IMG/VR virus record: IMGVR_UViG_3300021511_000031
Coordinates: 1-20,868 of that record
Length of the DNA: 20,868 bases
Direction: 5' to 3' (one strand)
Origin: a virus
The notes under the pieces are model-generated. The model did no database searches and had not been told where the DNA came from. It was given only the letters and a program-made list of their open reading frames with translations. The first letter of the stretch is position 1, and every line of letters begins with the position of its first letter. Positions 15,233 to 20,868 of the stretch are shown here, piece after piece. Made by a program: the position numbers and the translations under genes.

Positions 15233-17224
15233 TTATTCAATATAAGGCGCTACCGCACAACGACAATTTATTATGTTTCCAGGATCCCCACCAGGATCGC
15301 CTGGGTATTCTAAACCATTTGAAAAAGTTTGATCCATATCTATAGTTTCGCCATCTACAGCAGCATGTTGAGGTCTGGTTCCACCTACCCAAGTCTTCTT
15401 ACTAACTCCCTCTTTTTCATATTCTTTCATTGTAGTTTGAGATACCATACTCGCTGTCTCTGTCCTTGCGATTGTTTTGGCTCTCTTCCCTGCAAAGTTA
15501 TATACATTCTTAATACGTTTAGTTAGTTGAGCTAATGTCTCACCTTCATTTGCACTATCAAATATCTCAATCTTAATCTGATTCCATACTGTATTATTTA
15601 TATCTGTTATCTTAGATAGCCGACTATTAATAATAGTACTATCAATCATATCAGGTAGATCTATATCTTTATAACTCTTTCCTAATCTATCCTTAACTAA
15701 TTTAATACCTACTTTATAGGCCTCATTATAAATTGGTTTAGTATATTTCTTTAGCGTTTTGTTCTCTTTATCCCATATTTTTATCAAATCATTAAGTATT
15801 CCGTACTGTTGGGTGTTCATATTCTTAGAATTCCTAATGACCGCTAATACAGTTTTGCCTTGTTCATAAAAGAATCTCTTAATTTTCGAGTAGAATAATT
15901 TATCAACTACCTTAACTCTTCTTAAATACAACTGTCTATATTTTTTATTTGCTCTTGAAACCTTAAGTTCTATACTCTTTGTTTCAATATCACCAACATC
16001 TTTTGTAGATTTAGGTTCATCATCTAATGACATCCCACGAGGTACTAAGTTAATAGGAATTAAATCTTCGTCATCGTTTGAATATTTCATATCCAAAGAT
16101 AGTCTGTCATTTATTTCATTTCTTGTATAACCAAGATGTAATAAATTCTGTGCTGATTCAAGCGTAGTTTTAAGATCACCCTTCAACTCTTCTATTTGAC
16201 TTAGATTGAATTTACATTTATATCCTGGTAAATATTGTAGGAATAATTCAGCATTCAACTTTTCTTGTATTCTAATCAACTGTGGTTTAAGAGTTAGTGT
16301 CCATATCTGACGCATACCCTCTTTAGCATTTGCTCTATTAACGTCATCTGATATTCCCATAGCTGTTTTATTAACACCCAATGTAACTAGGATTCTATCT
16401 CGTATATCTTTACGTCCTTCCAAATATTCCATATCCTTTTGAGACATTGCAGTATCCACATAGTCCATACCAGCAGGCAATCCAGCTATCTTACCAACAT
16501 TATTAATACCTCTATGAGAATTGTTCCAATCAATAACTGCTTTCTTTAATTCAGCTGGTGATATTTCAGATGCCTTATCATTCTTTAGATAACCACTAAC
16601 TCTGGCAAAGTTTTCAAAGAACTTTTTATTATATTTGGCAGCATCCGCATCAGCAGCATATTCCATGATGACTGTATCAATAGGTGACAGTCCTCTTAAT
16701 CCTTTTGTATTGGGAAGTTTAAAAAATATAACTTCATCGACACTCATAGGAATTTTATAATTGAATATCCAACTACCTATTTGACCAGTCGCCTTATCTT
16801 TCTCATGTTTCATGAACTTAGGATTAAGCACATATATATCTTGTATCTTCCCATATTCATTATTATTGATATACCAGAATGACTCTCCATAATTATATAG
16901 ATAGATCATTGTCAATTCCCACAGTTCAAAGTTAGACATATAAGGGTTGGGTCGAATGAACATATTATACATTTCATTTTCTGGTGGTAATGGATCCTCA
17001 CCCTTGTATATATCTAAAGGAACTTGTGCCACATTTTGTGCAAGGAGGGATATTGCTCTGTTAATTACATAGTTAGTAGAAAACGGATCTTGCTTCTCTG
17101 TACTATATGTCTCCATTCTATTTCCAACTACAGCATAAAGTTCTTCGAATCCCTTCTCTACTACTTGATCTGTGTTTGACTCTTTGGTCCACAGGCCTGT
17201 TTCTGATAATTTATAATTATCCAT
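15233..17224 (-). CDS. Portal protein fused to MuF-like head morphogenesis domain
   Basis: At 663 residues it is much longer than a simple HK97-type portal (about 400). Residues 1-410 are portal: PFSTNYVINRAISLLAQNVAQVPLDIY, FELWELTMIYLYNYGESFWYI, VDEVIFFKLPNTKGLRGLSPI, and KDMEYLEGRKDIRDRILVTLGVNKTAMG. The C-terminal 120 residues are MuF-like: KRAKTIARTETASMVSQ, WVGGTRPQHAAVDGETI, and NIINCRCAVAPYIE with the typical CRC ending. Phages usually encode these as neighbours; here they form one chain, so each of the probably twelve portal subunits would carry a MuF domain inside the head. GGAG lies upstream of the start. Confidence 0.93.
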   Translation of the reverse strand: MDNYKLSETGLWTKESNTDQVVEKGFEELYAVVGNRMETYSTEKQDPFSTNYVINRAISLLAQNVAQVPLDIYKGEDPLPPENEMYNMFIRPNPYMSNFELWELTMIYLYNYGESFWYINNNEYGKIQDIYVLNPKFMKHEKDKATGQIGSWIFNYKIPMSVDEVIFFKLPNTKGLRGLSPIDTVIMEYAADADAAKYNKKFFENFARVSGYLKNDKASEISPAELKKAVIDWNNSHRGINNVGKIAGLPAGMDYVDTAMSQKDMEYLEGRKDIRDRILVTLGVNKTAMGISDDVNRANAKEGMRQIWTLTLKPQLIRIQEKLNAELFLQYLPGYKCKFNLSQIEELKGDLKTTLESAQNLLHLGYTRNEINDRLSLDMKYSNDDEDLIPINLVPRGMSLDDEPKSTKDVGDIETKSIELKVSRANKKYRQLYLRRVKVVDKLFYSKIKRFFYEQGKTVLAVIRNSKNMNTQQYGILNDLIKIWDKENKTLKKYTKPIYNEAYKVGIKLVKDRLGKSYKDIDLPDMIDSTIINSRLSKITDINNTVWNQIKIEIFDSANEGETLAQLTKRIKNVYNFAGKRAKTIARTETASMVSQTTMKEYEKEGVSKKTWVGGTRPQHAAVDGETIDMDQTFSNGLEYPGDPGGDPGNIINCRCAVAPYIE

Positions 17225-17237
17225 TAATTAGTCTCCG

Positions 17238-18419
17238 TTATACTTGAACGCTATATGATTGTTTTCTTCTTAACTTTTCAGTTGCATATCTTAAAGCATC
17301 TATATAATGATTGTTTTTATCTTCCACTAAAGGAGTAATCTCCCCACTCATCCTATCTACCTTATATTGATATGTTGAAAACTCGTGAATTACTCCCTTC
17401 AATGACTCATGAATTATAGTTGTATAATTCTTTATAAATTCAATCCCTTCAATTATACTACCAGCACCTTTCTTGGATGCTCTTACTCTAAATCCTTTTC
17501 CTTTAAGATATGATATAATCTCAGGTCGAGCTGAATCAGCAGTTATCATCCACTTCTTACAATCAGGTATAATTGATTCTAGGAATGCTGGATGGTCATC
17601 TATTTCAACTCCAGTTGATGACCCTGCCTTATCTATATATAATAGTCTTTTGTCATTATCTAGATAACATCTTAAAAATGCCAGAGGGTCAACTGAAAAA
17701 CCTAGATCTAATCCCAAATAAAAGACACTATCTTTAGGTGCTTCGAATCTATCTATCTTAAATTTATTCTTGAATATAACTGCATCGCTTATTGTTAATG
17801 GGTTGCCTTCCCATTTATGTTGGTATTTATCTGGGTCATGCTTCTTATCATACGCTCTATCATTCTTTGACTTTTGACTGGAGAAGGGGTTGTCTCTAAA
17901 AGTTACTTTCTTAACAATAGAGTTTGGCATTTTATTTTTAATCCACATTTGCCATACTGGATCTTTTACTTCATATGGATTAAATGATACCCAAACTTCA
18001 CTACCTTCTTTTCTTATTGTAGGTAGTAATATGTCCCATGATAAGACGGATAATGTGTTGGCTTCTTCAACCCAACATACGTCCACATTATTAGTAGACT
18101 TTATATTATTAACATTCAGTTTAATACCTGCAAATATAAACTCGGTTCCATTAATACCTGTGATTGAATTATTAGTAGACTTATAGAAATATCCCATATC
18201 CATTATATCAATCATTTCATCTAACGTTGACTTAACTGAATCTTTTATTGAAGACATATACTCTCTTACACATAATATCTTCATTTTCTTTTCTGCCCCT
18301 TTGAGTAATAGTGCTTGAGCAAAGGTATATGACTTGGCACCATCTCTACCGCCATAGTATACTTTATATGTTTTGGGTATAAATAGTTCCGAGAATGCTT
18401 CTGGTATTTTAACTCTCAT
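17238..18419 (-). CDS. Terminase large subunit
   Basis: This 393-residue packaging motor belongs to the PBSX/Terminase_3 group. ATPase: Walker A GGRDGAKSYT (23-32, with Asp at a position often Gly), Walker B VCWVEEA (114-120) with catalytic Glu, and coupling motif SFNP (145-148). Nuclease: Asp238 in YLGLDLGFSVDP, Asp295 in ITADSARPE and Asp374 in NHYIDALRYATEKL, forming an RNase H-like metal site. It overlaps the upstream small subunit by 11 bases. The chain is compact and complete. Confidence 0.95.
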   Translation of the reverse strand: MRVKIPEAFSELFIPKTYKVYYGGRDGAKSYTFAQALLLKGAEKKMKILCVREYMSSIKDSVKSTLDEMIDIMDMGYFYKSTNNSITGINGTEFIFAGIKLNVNNIKSTNNVDVCWVEEANTLSVLSWDILLPTIRKEGSEVWVSFNPYEVKDPVWQMWIKNKMPNSIVKKVTFRDNPFSSQKSKNDRAYDKKHDPDKYQHKWEGNPLTISDAVIFKNKFKIDRFEAPKDSVFYLGLDLGFSVDPLAFLRCYLDNDKRLLYIDKAGSSTGVEIDDHPAFLESIIPDCKKWMITADSARPEIISYLKGKGFRVRASKKGAGSIIEGIEFIKNYTTIIHESLKGVIHEFSTYQYKVDRMSGEITPLVEDKNNHYIDALRYATEKLRRKQSYSVQV

Positions 18420-18855
18420 TACTATCAGGTTTAATAAATTCTATTTGTATTTTTCTATTTTCTGGAGTGCTTATTTCACTATTAATTTGTTGTACTGCAC
18501 GACCATACTTAAATTCTGTCAGCCATTTTAAAATCTCAAACTGATCTTTATTTGATAATACATTATGGCCAGTTCTTGCATCATATTTACCATTAGGTTT
18601 TATTTTTCTTAGATACTTTCTAAATTTTTTCTTAACATCTGGATGTTCTATTAATTTAACTATACCTGAATTAGTATCAATATTAGTATTAATTCCATGT
18701 GTTTTGCAAAACAGCATATAAGCTACAAGTTCATCAGTAAATAATTCACCAAGTAGTTTTGTGAAGTTTGCTCTTGAGTGTTTACCTCCAGGATTACCGG
18801 ATACTCCCTTCCTCCATGTTCCATCTTCATTTTGGGTTTTAGGATCTATGGGCAT
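18409..18855 (-). CDS. DUF5681 protein, putative terminase small subunit
   Basis: This 148-residue protein opens the late operon immediately upstream of the large terminase. Near its start is WRKGVSGNPGGKHSRANF (residues 14-31), the diagnostic KG.SGNP.G motif of DUF5681 proteins, which are often encoded next to terminases. The central part is helical (KLLGELFTDELVAYMLFC, DVKKKFRKYLRKIKP), and the end has an acidic tail. A role in recognising phage DNA for packaging is inferred from location. The AGGAGG nine bases upstream of the start can pair weakly with a CCTC a few bases earlier. Confidence 0.8.
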   Translation of the reverse strand: MPIDPKTQNEDGTWRKGVSGNPGGKHSRANFTKLLGELFTDELVAYMLFCKTHGINTNIDTNSGIVKLIEHPDVKKKFRKYLRKIKPNGKYDARTGHNVLSNKDQFEILKWLTEFKYGRAVQQINSEISTPENRKIQIEFIKPDSNES

Positions 18856-18900
18856 TTAGAATACCTCCTGCACTGAGGACTATAACTATACCTCTCTCGT

Positions 18901-18916
18901 ATTATTGTTTTGTTCT
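18901..18916 (-). promoter_or_regulatory. Recurrent 16-bp element, copy B (head of late operon)
   Basis: Reads AGAACAAAACAATAAT on the minus strand, about 45 bases upstream of the putative small terminase start, preceded by cttaattta. It is the natural place for the late promoter that drives the whole structural module. Confidence 0.45.
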
Positions 18917-18996
18917 TAAATTAAGATGTTACTAGTATCCAACTCACAAATTTAAACGTTTTATAAGTTATTACACAGTCGTTTACCATATATTTT

Positions 18997-19016
18997 GGAA
19001 CAAACAATTATAAATA
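18997..19016 (+). promoter_or_regulatory. Recurrent element, copy C (with TATAAATA)
   Basis: Reads GGAACAAACAATTATAAATA, preceded by catatatttt, and lies 24 bases before the first ribbon-helix-helix gene. It faces away from copy B, 80 bases apart, forming a divergent control region. Confidence 0.45.
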
Positions 19017-19039
19017 CAAATTTTAAGGAGGATTATTTT

Positions 19040-19192
19040 ATGTCTCGTAAAAAGAAATTTGATAGAATGATAACATTTCTAGTTACTGATAAAATGTATA
19101 ATGATATAAAAAAACTAGCTGATGATAATAATAAAGAAATGAGTGAGTTTATAAGATTTTGGTTAGAAGATAGGATAAGGAGGATGTCATAA
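19040..19192 (+). CDS. Ribbon-helix-helix DNA-binding protein 1
   Basis: This 50-residue protein begins MSRKKKFDRMITFLVTDKMYND. I chose the ATG at 19040 because AAGGAGG lies just upstream; a longer frame from 18995 has no such site. A strand (MITFLVTD) followed by two helices (KMYNDIKKLADDNN and EMSEFIRFWLEDRIRR) is the ribbon-helix-helix (CopG/Arc-like) plan, which binds operator DNA as dimers. It is the first gene of the plus-strand unit, next to the divergent control region, so regulation of the late operon or of itself is plausible. A paralogue is found at 20240-20404. Confidence 0.8.
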   Translation: MSRKKKFDRMITFLVTDKMYNDIKKLADDNNKEMSEFIRFWLEDRIRRMS

Positions 19193-19401
19193 TGGACACA
19201 TATAAAATAAGATATATTTGTTGGAATTGTGGTCATACATTTAAGAAAAGATTAGATAAAGGAATACGTGCTAAAGGGAACGGAGGTGTATGTCCTAATT
19301 GTGGATTAGAAGATAAATATTTTGATATGTCTTATCCTTATGATGTAGAATATCATAATTTTATAGAAGATTTTATTATTAACGGGTTGGAGGACAAATA
19401 A
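19192..19401 (+). CDS. Zinc-ribbon protein
   Basis: This 69-residue protein has ICWNCGHTF (Cys10, Cys13) and VCPNCGLED (Cys34, Cys37) about 20 residues apart, with a basic loop (KKRLDKGIRAKGNGG) between, a rubredoxin-like zinc ribbon. The C-terminus is acidic and aromatic (YFDMSYPYDVEYHNFIEDFI). The ATG overlaps the preceding stop (taATG), and AAGGAGG is inside the end of the RHH gene. Its function is unknown; small zinc ribbons in phage early regions can bind DNA or host RNA polymerase, but nothing here proves that. Confidence 0.75.
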   Translation: MDTYKIRYICWNCGHTFKKRLDKGIRAKGNGGVCPNCGLEDKYFDMSYPYDVEYHNFIEDFIINGLEDK

Positions 19402-19402
19402 A

Positions 19403-19606
19403 ATGATACAAGAAAAGATCAAATTAAATATAGATAGATTAAGGGATTCTATAACTTCTCTTGATAACAATAAATTTGACACTGAAGATATATTTGGGCT
19501 AATGTGTGATCTTGAGAAAGATATTGATGACATATATAAAAAATTAGAAATATTCTCTAGTTTTGTAACTGCTGCTAAAGAAGTGTTTGGTAGTGATATA
19601 TCATAA
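19403..19606 (+). CDS. Small helical protein, unknown function
   Basis: This 67-residue acidic protein is predicted almost fully helical (EKIKLNIDRLRDSITSLDNN, DIFGLMCDLEKDIDDIYKKLEIFSSF). It starts one base after the upstream stop with GGAGG nine bases before the ATG, so it belongs to the same small operon. No recognisable motif. It could be a coiled-coil partner or an inhibitor of a host protein; no assignment is made. Confidence 0.7.
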   Translation: MIQEKIKLNIDRLRDSITSLDNNKFDTEDIFGLMCDLEKDIDDIYKKLEIFSSFVTAAKEVFGSDIS

Positions 19607-19638
19607 AAATAAATTTAATAAAGAGAGGAGATTGAAAG

Positions 19639-19959
19639 ATGAAAAGATTAATCATAGTTTTAATGTTAGTATTTAGTTTAGTATTTAGTTTTAATGTAAT
19701 AGATTCGGAGGCAGCAACTTTTGATTTAAAAATACAAAATGTTTATGATAATACATATAGAGTTGTATTTTATAATGGAACATCAAGACCAATTGTAATA
19801 TGTAGAATAACTCTTAATTTTTATAATGGTAATAAATGGGTGACAACAAGAGTAGCTACTTTTACATCAATATCTCCCTATAATAGAGGTACTGCTGTTA
19901 TTCATCTTGATGGATATAACTGGAATAAATATAGGTGGGAAATCAAATCAATAAGATAA
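19639..19959 (+). CDS. Secreted small protein with type I signal peptide
   Basis: This 106-residue protein has a clear signal peptide: KR near the start, the hydrophobic core LIIVLMLVFSLVFSF, and a likely cut after DSEA. There is no lipobox Cys. The mature 80 residues are beta-rich with aromatic and Asn content (VYDNTYRVVFYNGTSRPIV, ITLNFYNGNKWVTTRV, DGYNWNKYRWEIKSIR), resembling small immunoglobulin-like or FxLYD-type extracellular domains. The core codons contain a short repeat (ttagtatttag twice). GAGGAG precedes the ATG. As a secreted product in a phage accessory block it may be a moron acting on the host envelope, such as exclusion or adhesion. That role is inference. Confidence 0.75.
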   Translation: MKRLIIVLMLVFSLVFSFNVIDSEAATFDLKIQNVYDNTYRVVFYNGTSRPIVICRITLNFYNGNKWVTTRVATFTSISPYNRGTAVIHLDGYNWNKYRWEIKSIR

Positions 19960-19975
19960 AAACTTATAAAAAAAG

Positions 19976-19991
19976 AGAACAAACAAATGAT
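19976..19991 (+). promoter_or_regulatory. Recurrent 16-bp element, copy D
   Basis: Reads AGAACAAACAAATGAT, directly before the first of three stem-loops after the secreted-protein gene. Together with downstream bases it aligns without gaps to copy F. Confidence 0.4.
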
Positions 19992-20015
19992 GGAGATATT
20001 TATCTTCGTCTTTTT
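19989..20015 (+). terminator. Probable rho-independent terminator after secreted-protein gene
   Basis: GATGGAGA (19989-19996) pairs with TCTTCGTC (20003-20010), with two G-T wobbles and a six-base loop, followed by TTTTTA. It lies 30 bases after the stop of the secreted protein. Confidence 0.6.
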
Positions 20016-20021
20016 ATCATC

Positions 20022-20077
20022 CTCTCTTAAAGTGCCTGTTAAGGTAGAGTACTTTTCAGGCACTTTATATTAGAGAG
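20022..20077 (+). other. Long imperfect stem-loop
   Basis: AAAGTGCCTG (20029-20038) pairs perfectly with CAGGCACTTT (20057-20066) around an 18-base loop, extended by an outer CTCTCT/AGAGAG pairing (20022-20027 with 20072-20077). There is no T run on either strand. It could be a processing signal or part of a small RNA. Confidence 0.7.
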
Positions 20078-20101
20078 TAGATAAGTTACCTTCTTTTTTT
20101 T

Positions 20102-20140
20102 CCCGGGATGTTTTTAGACTCTTCATCCCGGGTTTTCTTC
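20102..20140 (+). terminator. Strong rho-independent terminator
   Basis: CCCGGGATG (20102-20110) pairs perfectly with CATCCCGGG (20124-20132) around a 13-base loop and is followed by TTTTCTT. It is the most GC-rich stem in this block and faces the plus direction. Confidence 0.85.
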
Positions 20141-20195
20141 CGTCGGTTTTAAGAAAGAAACTTAATATATTTACGAGATGCCAACTATATTTCTA

Positions 20196-20213
20196 AGAAC
20201 AAACATATAAATA
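20196..20213 (+). promoter_or_regulatory. Recurrent element, copy E (with ATATAAATA)
   Basis: Reads AGAACAAACATATAAATA, preceded by ctatatttcta, and lies 27 bases before the second ribbon-helix-helix gene and after the strong terminator, the expected place of a promoter for a new unit. It is closest in plan to copy C, which precedes the paralogous gene. Confidence 0.5.
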
Positions 20214-20239
20214 AACTATAAAATATATAGGTGATAAAT

Positions 20240-20404
20240 ATGGCAAGAAAAAAACGATTTAGTAAAATGATGACTTTTATGATTAATGAAAAATTATATA
20301 ATGATATATATAAAACATGTAATGACTTAGATATTGAAATGAGTTCTTATATACGAGACTTATTACGGAAGGCAACTTTTAAACATTTAAACGAAAGAGA
20401 TTAA
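20240..20404 (+). CDS. Ribbon-helix-helix DNA-binding protein 2 (paralogue)
   Basis: This 54-residue protein begins MARKKRFSKMMTFMINEKLYND and continues DIEMSSYIRDLLRKATFKHLNERD. About half of its first 42 residues are identical to the protein at 19040-19192, with the same strand-helix-helix plan. AGGTGA precedes the ATG by six bases. It begins a second plus-strand unit behind its own promoter-like element, so the two paralogues are expressed separately and may form homo- or heterodimers with different operators. Confidence 0.75.
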   Translation: MARKKRFSKMMTFMINEKLYNDIYKTCNDLDIEMSSYIRDLLRKATFKHLNERD

Positions 20405-20405
20405 G

Positions 20406-20732
20406 ATGATTAACATTTATGAATTAGTAAAAGAAAGAGGAAAAGCAGAAGTTATTAAAACTATTTTTAAAATAATTAAGAAACACGACTATGAATTGAA
20501 AGAGGGACAAGAACTATTAACTCCTGATGAATTTTTAAACACAGAAAAGGATTATATAGAAACAGTATTACAAAAAGTTTTTGATGTATTAGTTGAAGAT
20601 CTTAGTGAAACGTCAAGTACCTATATTGATGGAAATATTAAATTTGATGTATGTAATCCATTTGAGGAACCAGATTCCTCTGCAAGGCGTAGAACTGTTA
20701 TAATTAAAATCGGTACATGTAGTGGTGATTAA
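20406..20732 (+). CDS. Unknown 108-residue protein
   Basis: The ATG is one base after the stop of RHH protein 2, with only a weak purine-rich site (gaaagagattaag). The N-terminal helix region (YELVKERGKAEVIKTIFKIIKKHDYELKEG) is basic. The middle is acidic (DEFLNTEKDYIETVLQKVFDVLVEDLSE), and the end is beta-like (RRRTVIIKIGTCSGD). It is co-transcribed with the regulator. I do not recognise a family, and no catalytic motif is visible. Confidence 0.7.
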   Translation: MINIYELVKERGKAEVIKTIFKIIKKHDYELKEGQELLTPDEFLNTEKDYIETVLQKVFDVLVEDLSETSSTYIDGNIKFDVCNPFEEPDSSARRRTVIIKIGTCSGD

Positions 20733-20742
20733 TCACAAATAT

Positions 20743-20761
20743 TATATATATATATATATAT
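20743..20761. repeat. TA dinucleotide run
   Basis: About nine TA units directly after the last gene. This is a low-complexity tract prone to slippage; no function is claimed. Confidence 0.8.
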
Positions 20762-20781
20762 TAGAGTTATGAGATTTTTTT

Positions 20782-20797
20782 AGAACAAATAAACAAT
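20782..20797 (+). promoter_or_regulatory. Recurrent 16-bp element, copy F
   Basis: Reads AGAACAAATAAACAAT, identical to copy A on the other strand 7.8 kb away. It is preceded by a T-rich tract (gatttttt) and followed at once by a stem-loop. Confidence 0.5.
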
Positions 20798-20826
20798 GAA
20801 GACTGTTTTGGCCCTTCAGTTTTCAT
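20796..20826 (+). other. Stem-loop after element copy F
   Basis: ATGAAGACTG pairs with CAGTTTTCAT (one G-T wobble) around an 11-base loop. No T run follows. It may be a leader hairpin of a gene beyond the window edge; the frame starting at its ATG ends after 13 codons. Confidence 0.6.
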
Positions 20827-20868
20827 CCTCGGTTTAACATGGTATCTGATAGAGGGAGTAGTTCTTAC

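Noticed and set aside
20839-20868. Plus-strand ATG frame open to the right edge
   Set aside because: Only ten codons are visible and no ribosome binding site precedes it.
1-20868. tRNA genes, CRISPR arrays, insertion sequences and integrase attachment sites
   Set aside because: I looked and saw no cloverleaf, regularly spaced repeat array, transposase or integrase in the window.

Overview
This window is about 21 kb of an AT-rich, long-tailed (siphovirus-like) bacteriophage or prophage. The evidence is a complete head-and-tail morphogenesis run in canonical order, read on the minus strand from about 18.86 kb down to the left edge. A short divergent plus-strand block of small regulatory and accessory genes lies to its right. 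No integrase, lysis, replication or lysogeny gene is present, so lifestyle cannot be decided. Strong AGGAGG-type ribosome binding sites and a type I signal peptide point to a bacterial host of low GC content. The tail-tip order (DUF2460, DUF2163, NlpC-like, J-like) is best known from lambda-like M-L-K-I-J modules and alphaproteobacterial gene transfer agents, so the host phylum is left open.

Head module (minus strand, high to low coordinates): DUF5681 putative small terminase, large terminase, portal fused to a MuF-like domain, HK97-type prohead protease with a long acidic tail, and HK97-fold major capsid protein with an N-terminal coiled coil. A rho-independent terminator follows the capsid gene. 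Next come a free-standing GIY-YIG/NUMOD endonuclease, a small zinc-ribbon protein, the head-tail connector, a gp10-like protein, a probable tail terminator and the tail tube.

Tail module: a gpG-like chaperone with an A9 slippery run gives, by -1 frameshifting, a 216-residue G-T-like fusion whose second half has no upstream start of its own and carries two CxxC knuckles. Then come a short tape measure (594 aa), DUF2460 and DUF2163 tail-tip proteins, an inserted HNH endonuclease, a 1073-residue protein that looks like fused K-I-J, three tandem paralogous fibre-like genes with paired HxH motifs, a coiled-coil protein with an internal 78-bp tandem duplication, and a gene cut by the left edge.

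Right block (plus strand): a ribbon-helix-helix (RHH) protein, a zinc-ribbon protein, a small acidic helical protein, a secreted 106-residue protein, a 150-bp array of three stem-loops, a second RHH paralogue (54 aa) and an unknown 108-aa protein.

The least expected signal is non-coding. A 16-bp element close to AGAACAAAYAAAYAAT occurs six times in the few real intergenic gaps, on both strands and next to transcription-unit boundaries. Two copies, 7.8 kb apart and on opposite strands, are identical over all 16 bases. It looks like a phage-specific promoter or leader element, probably part of the control of the late (minus) and accessory (plus) units.
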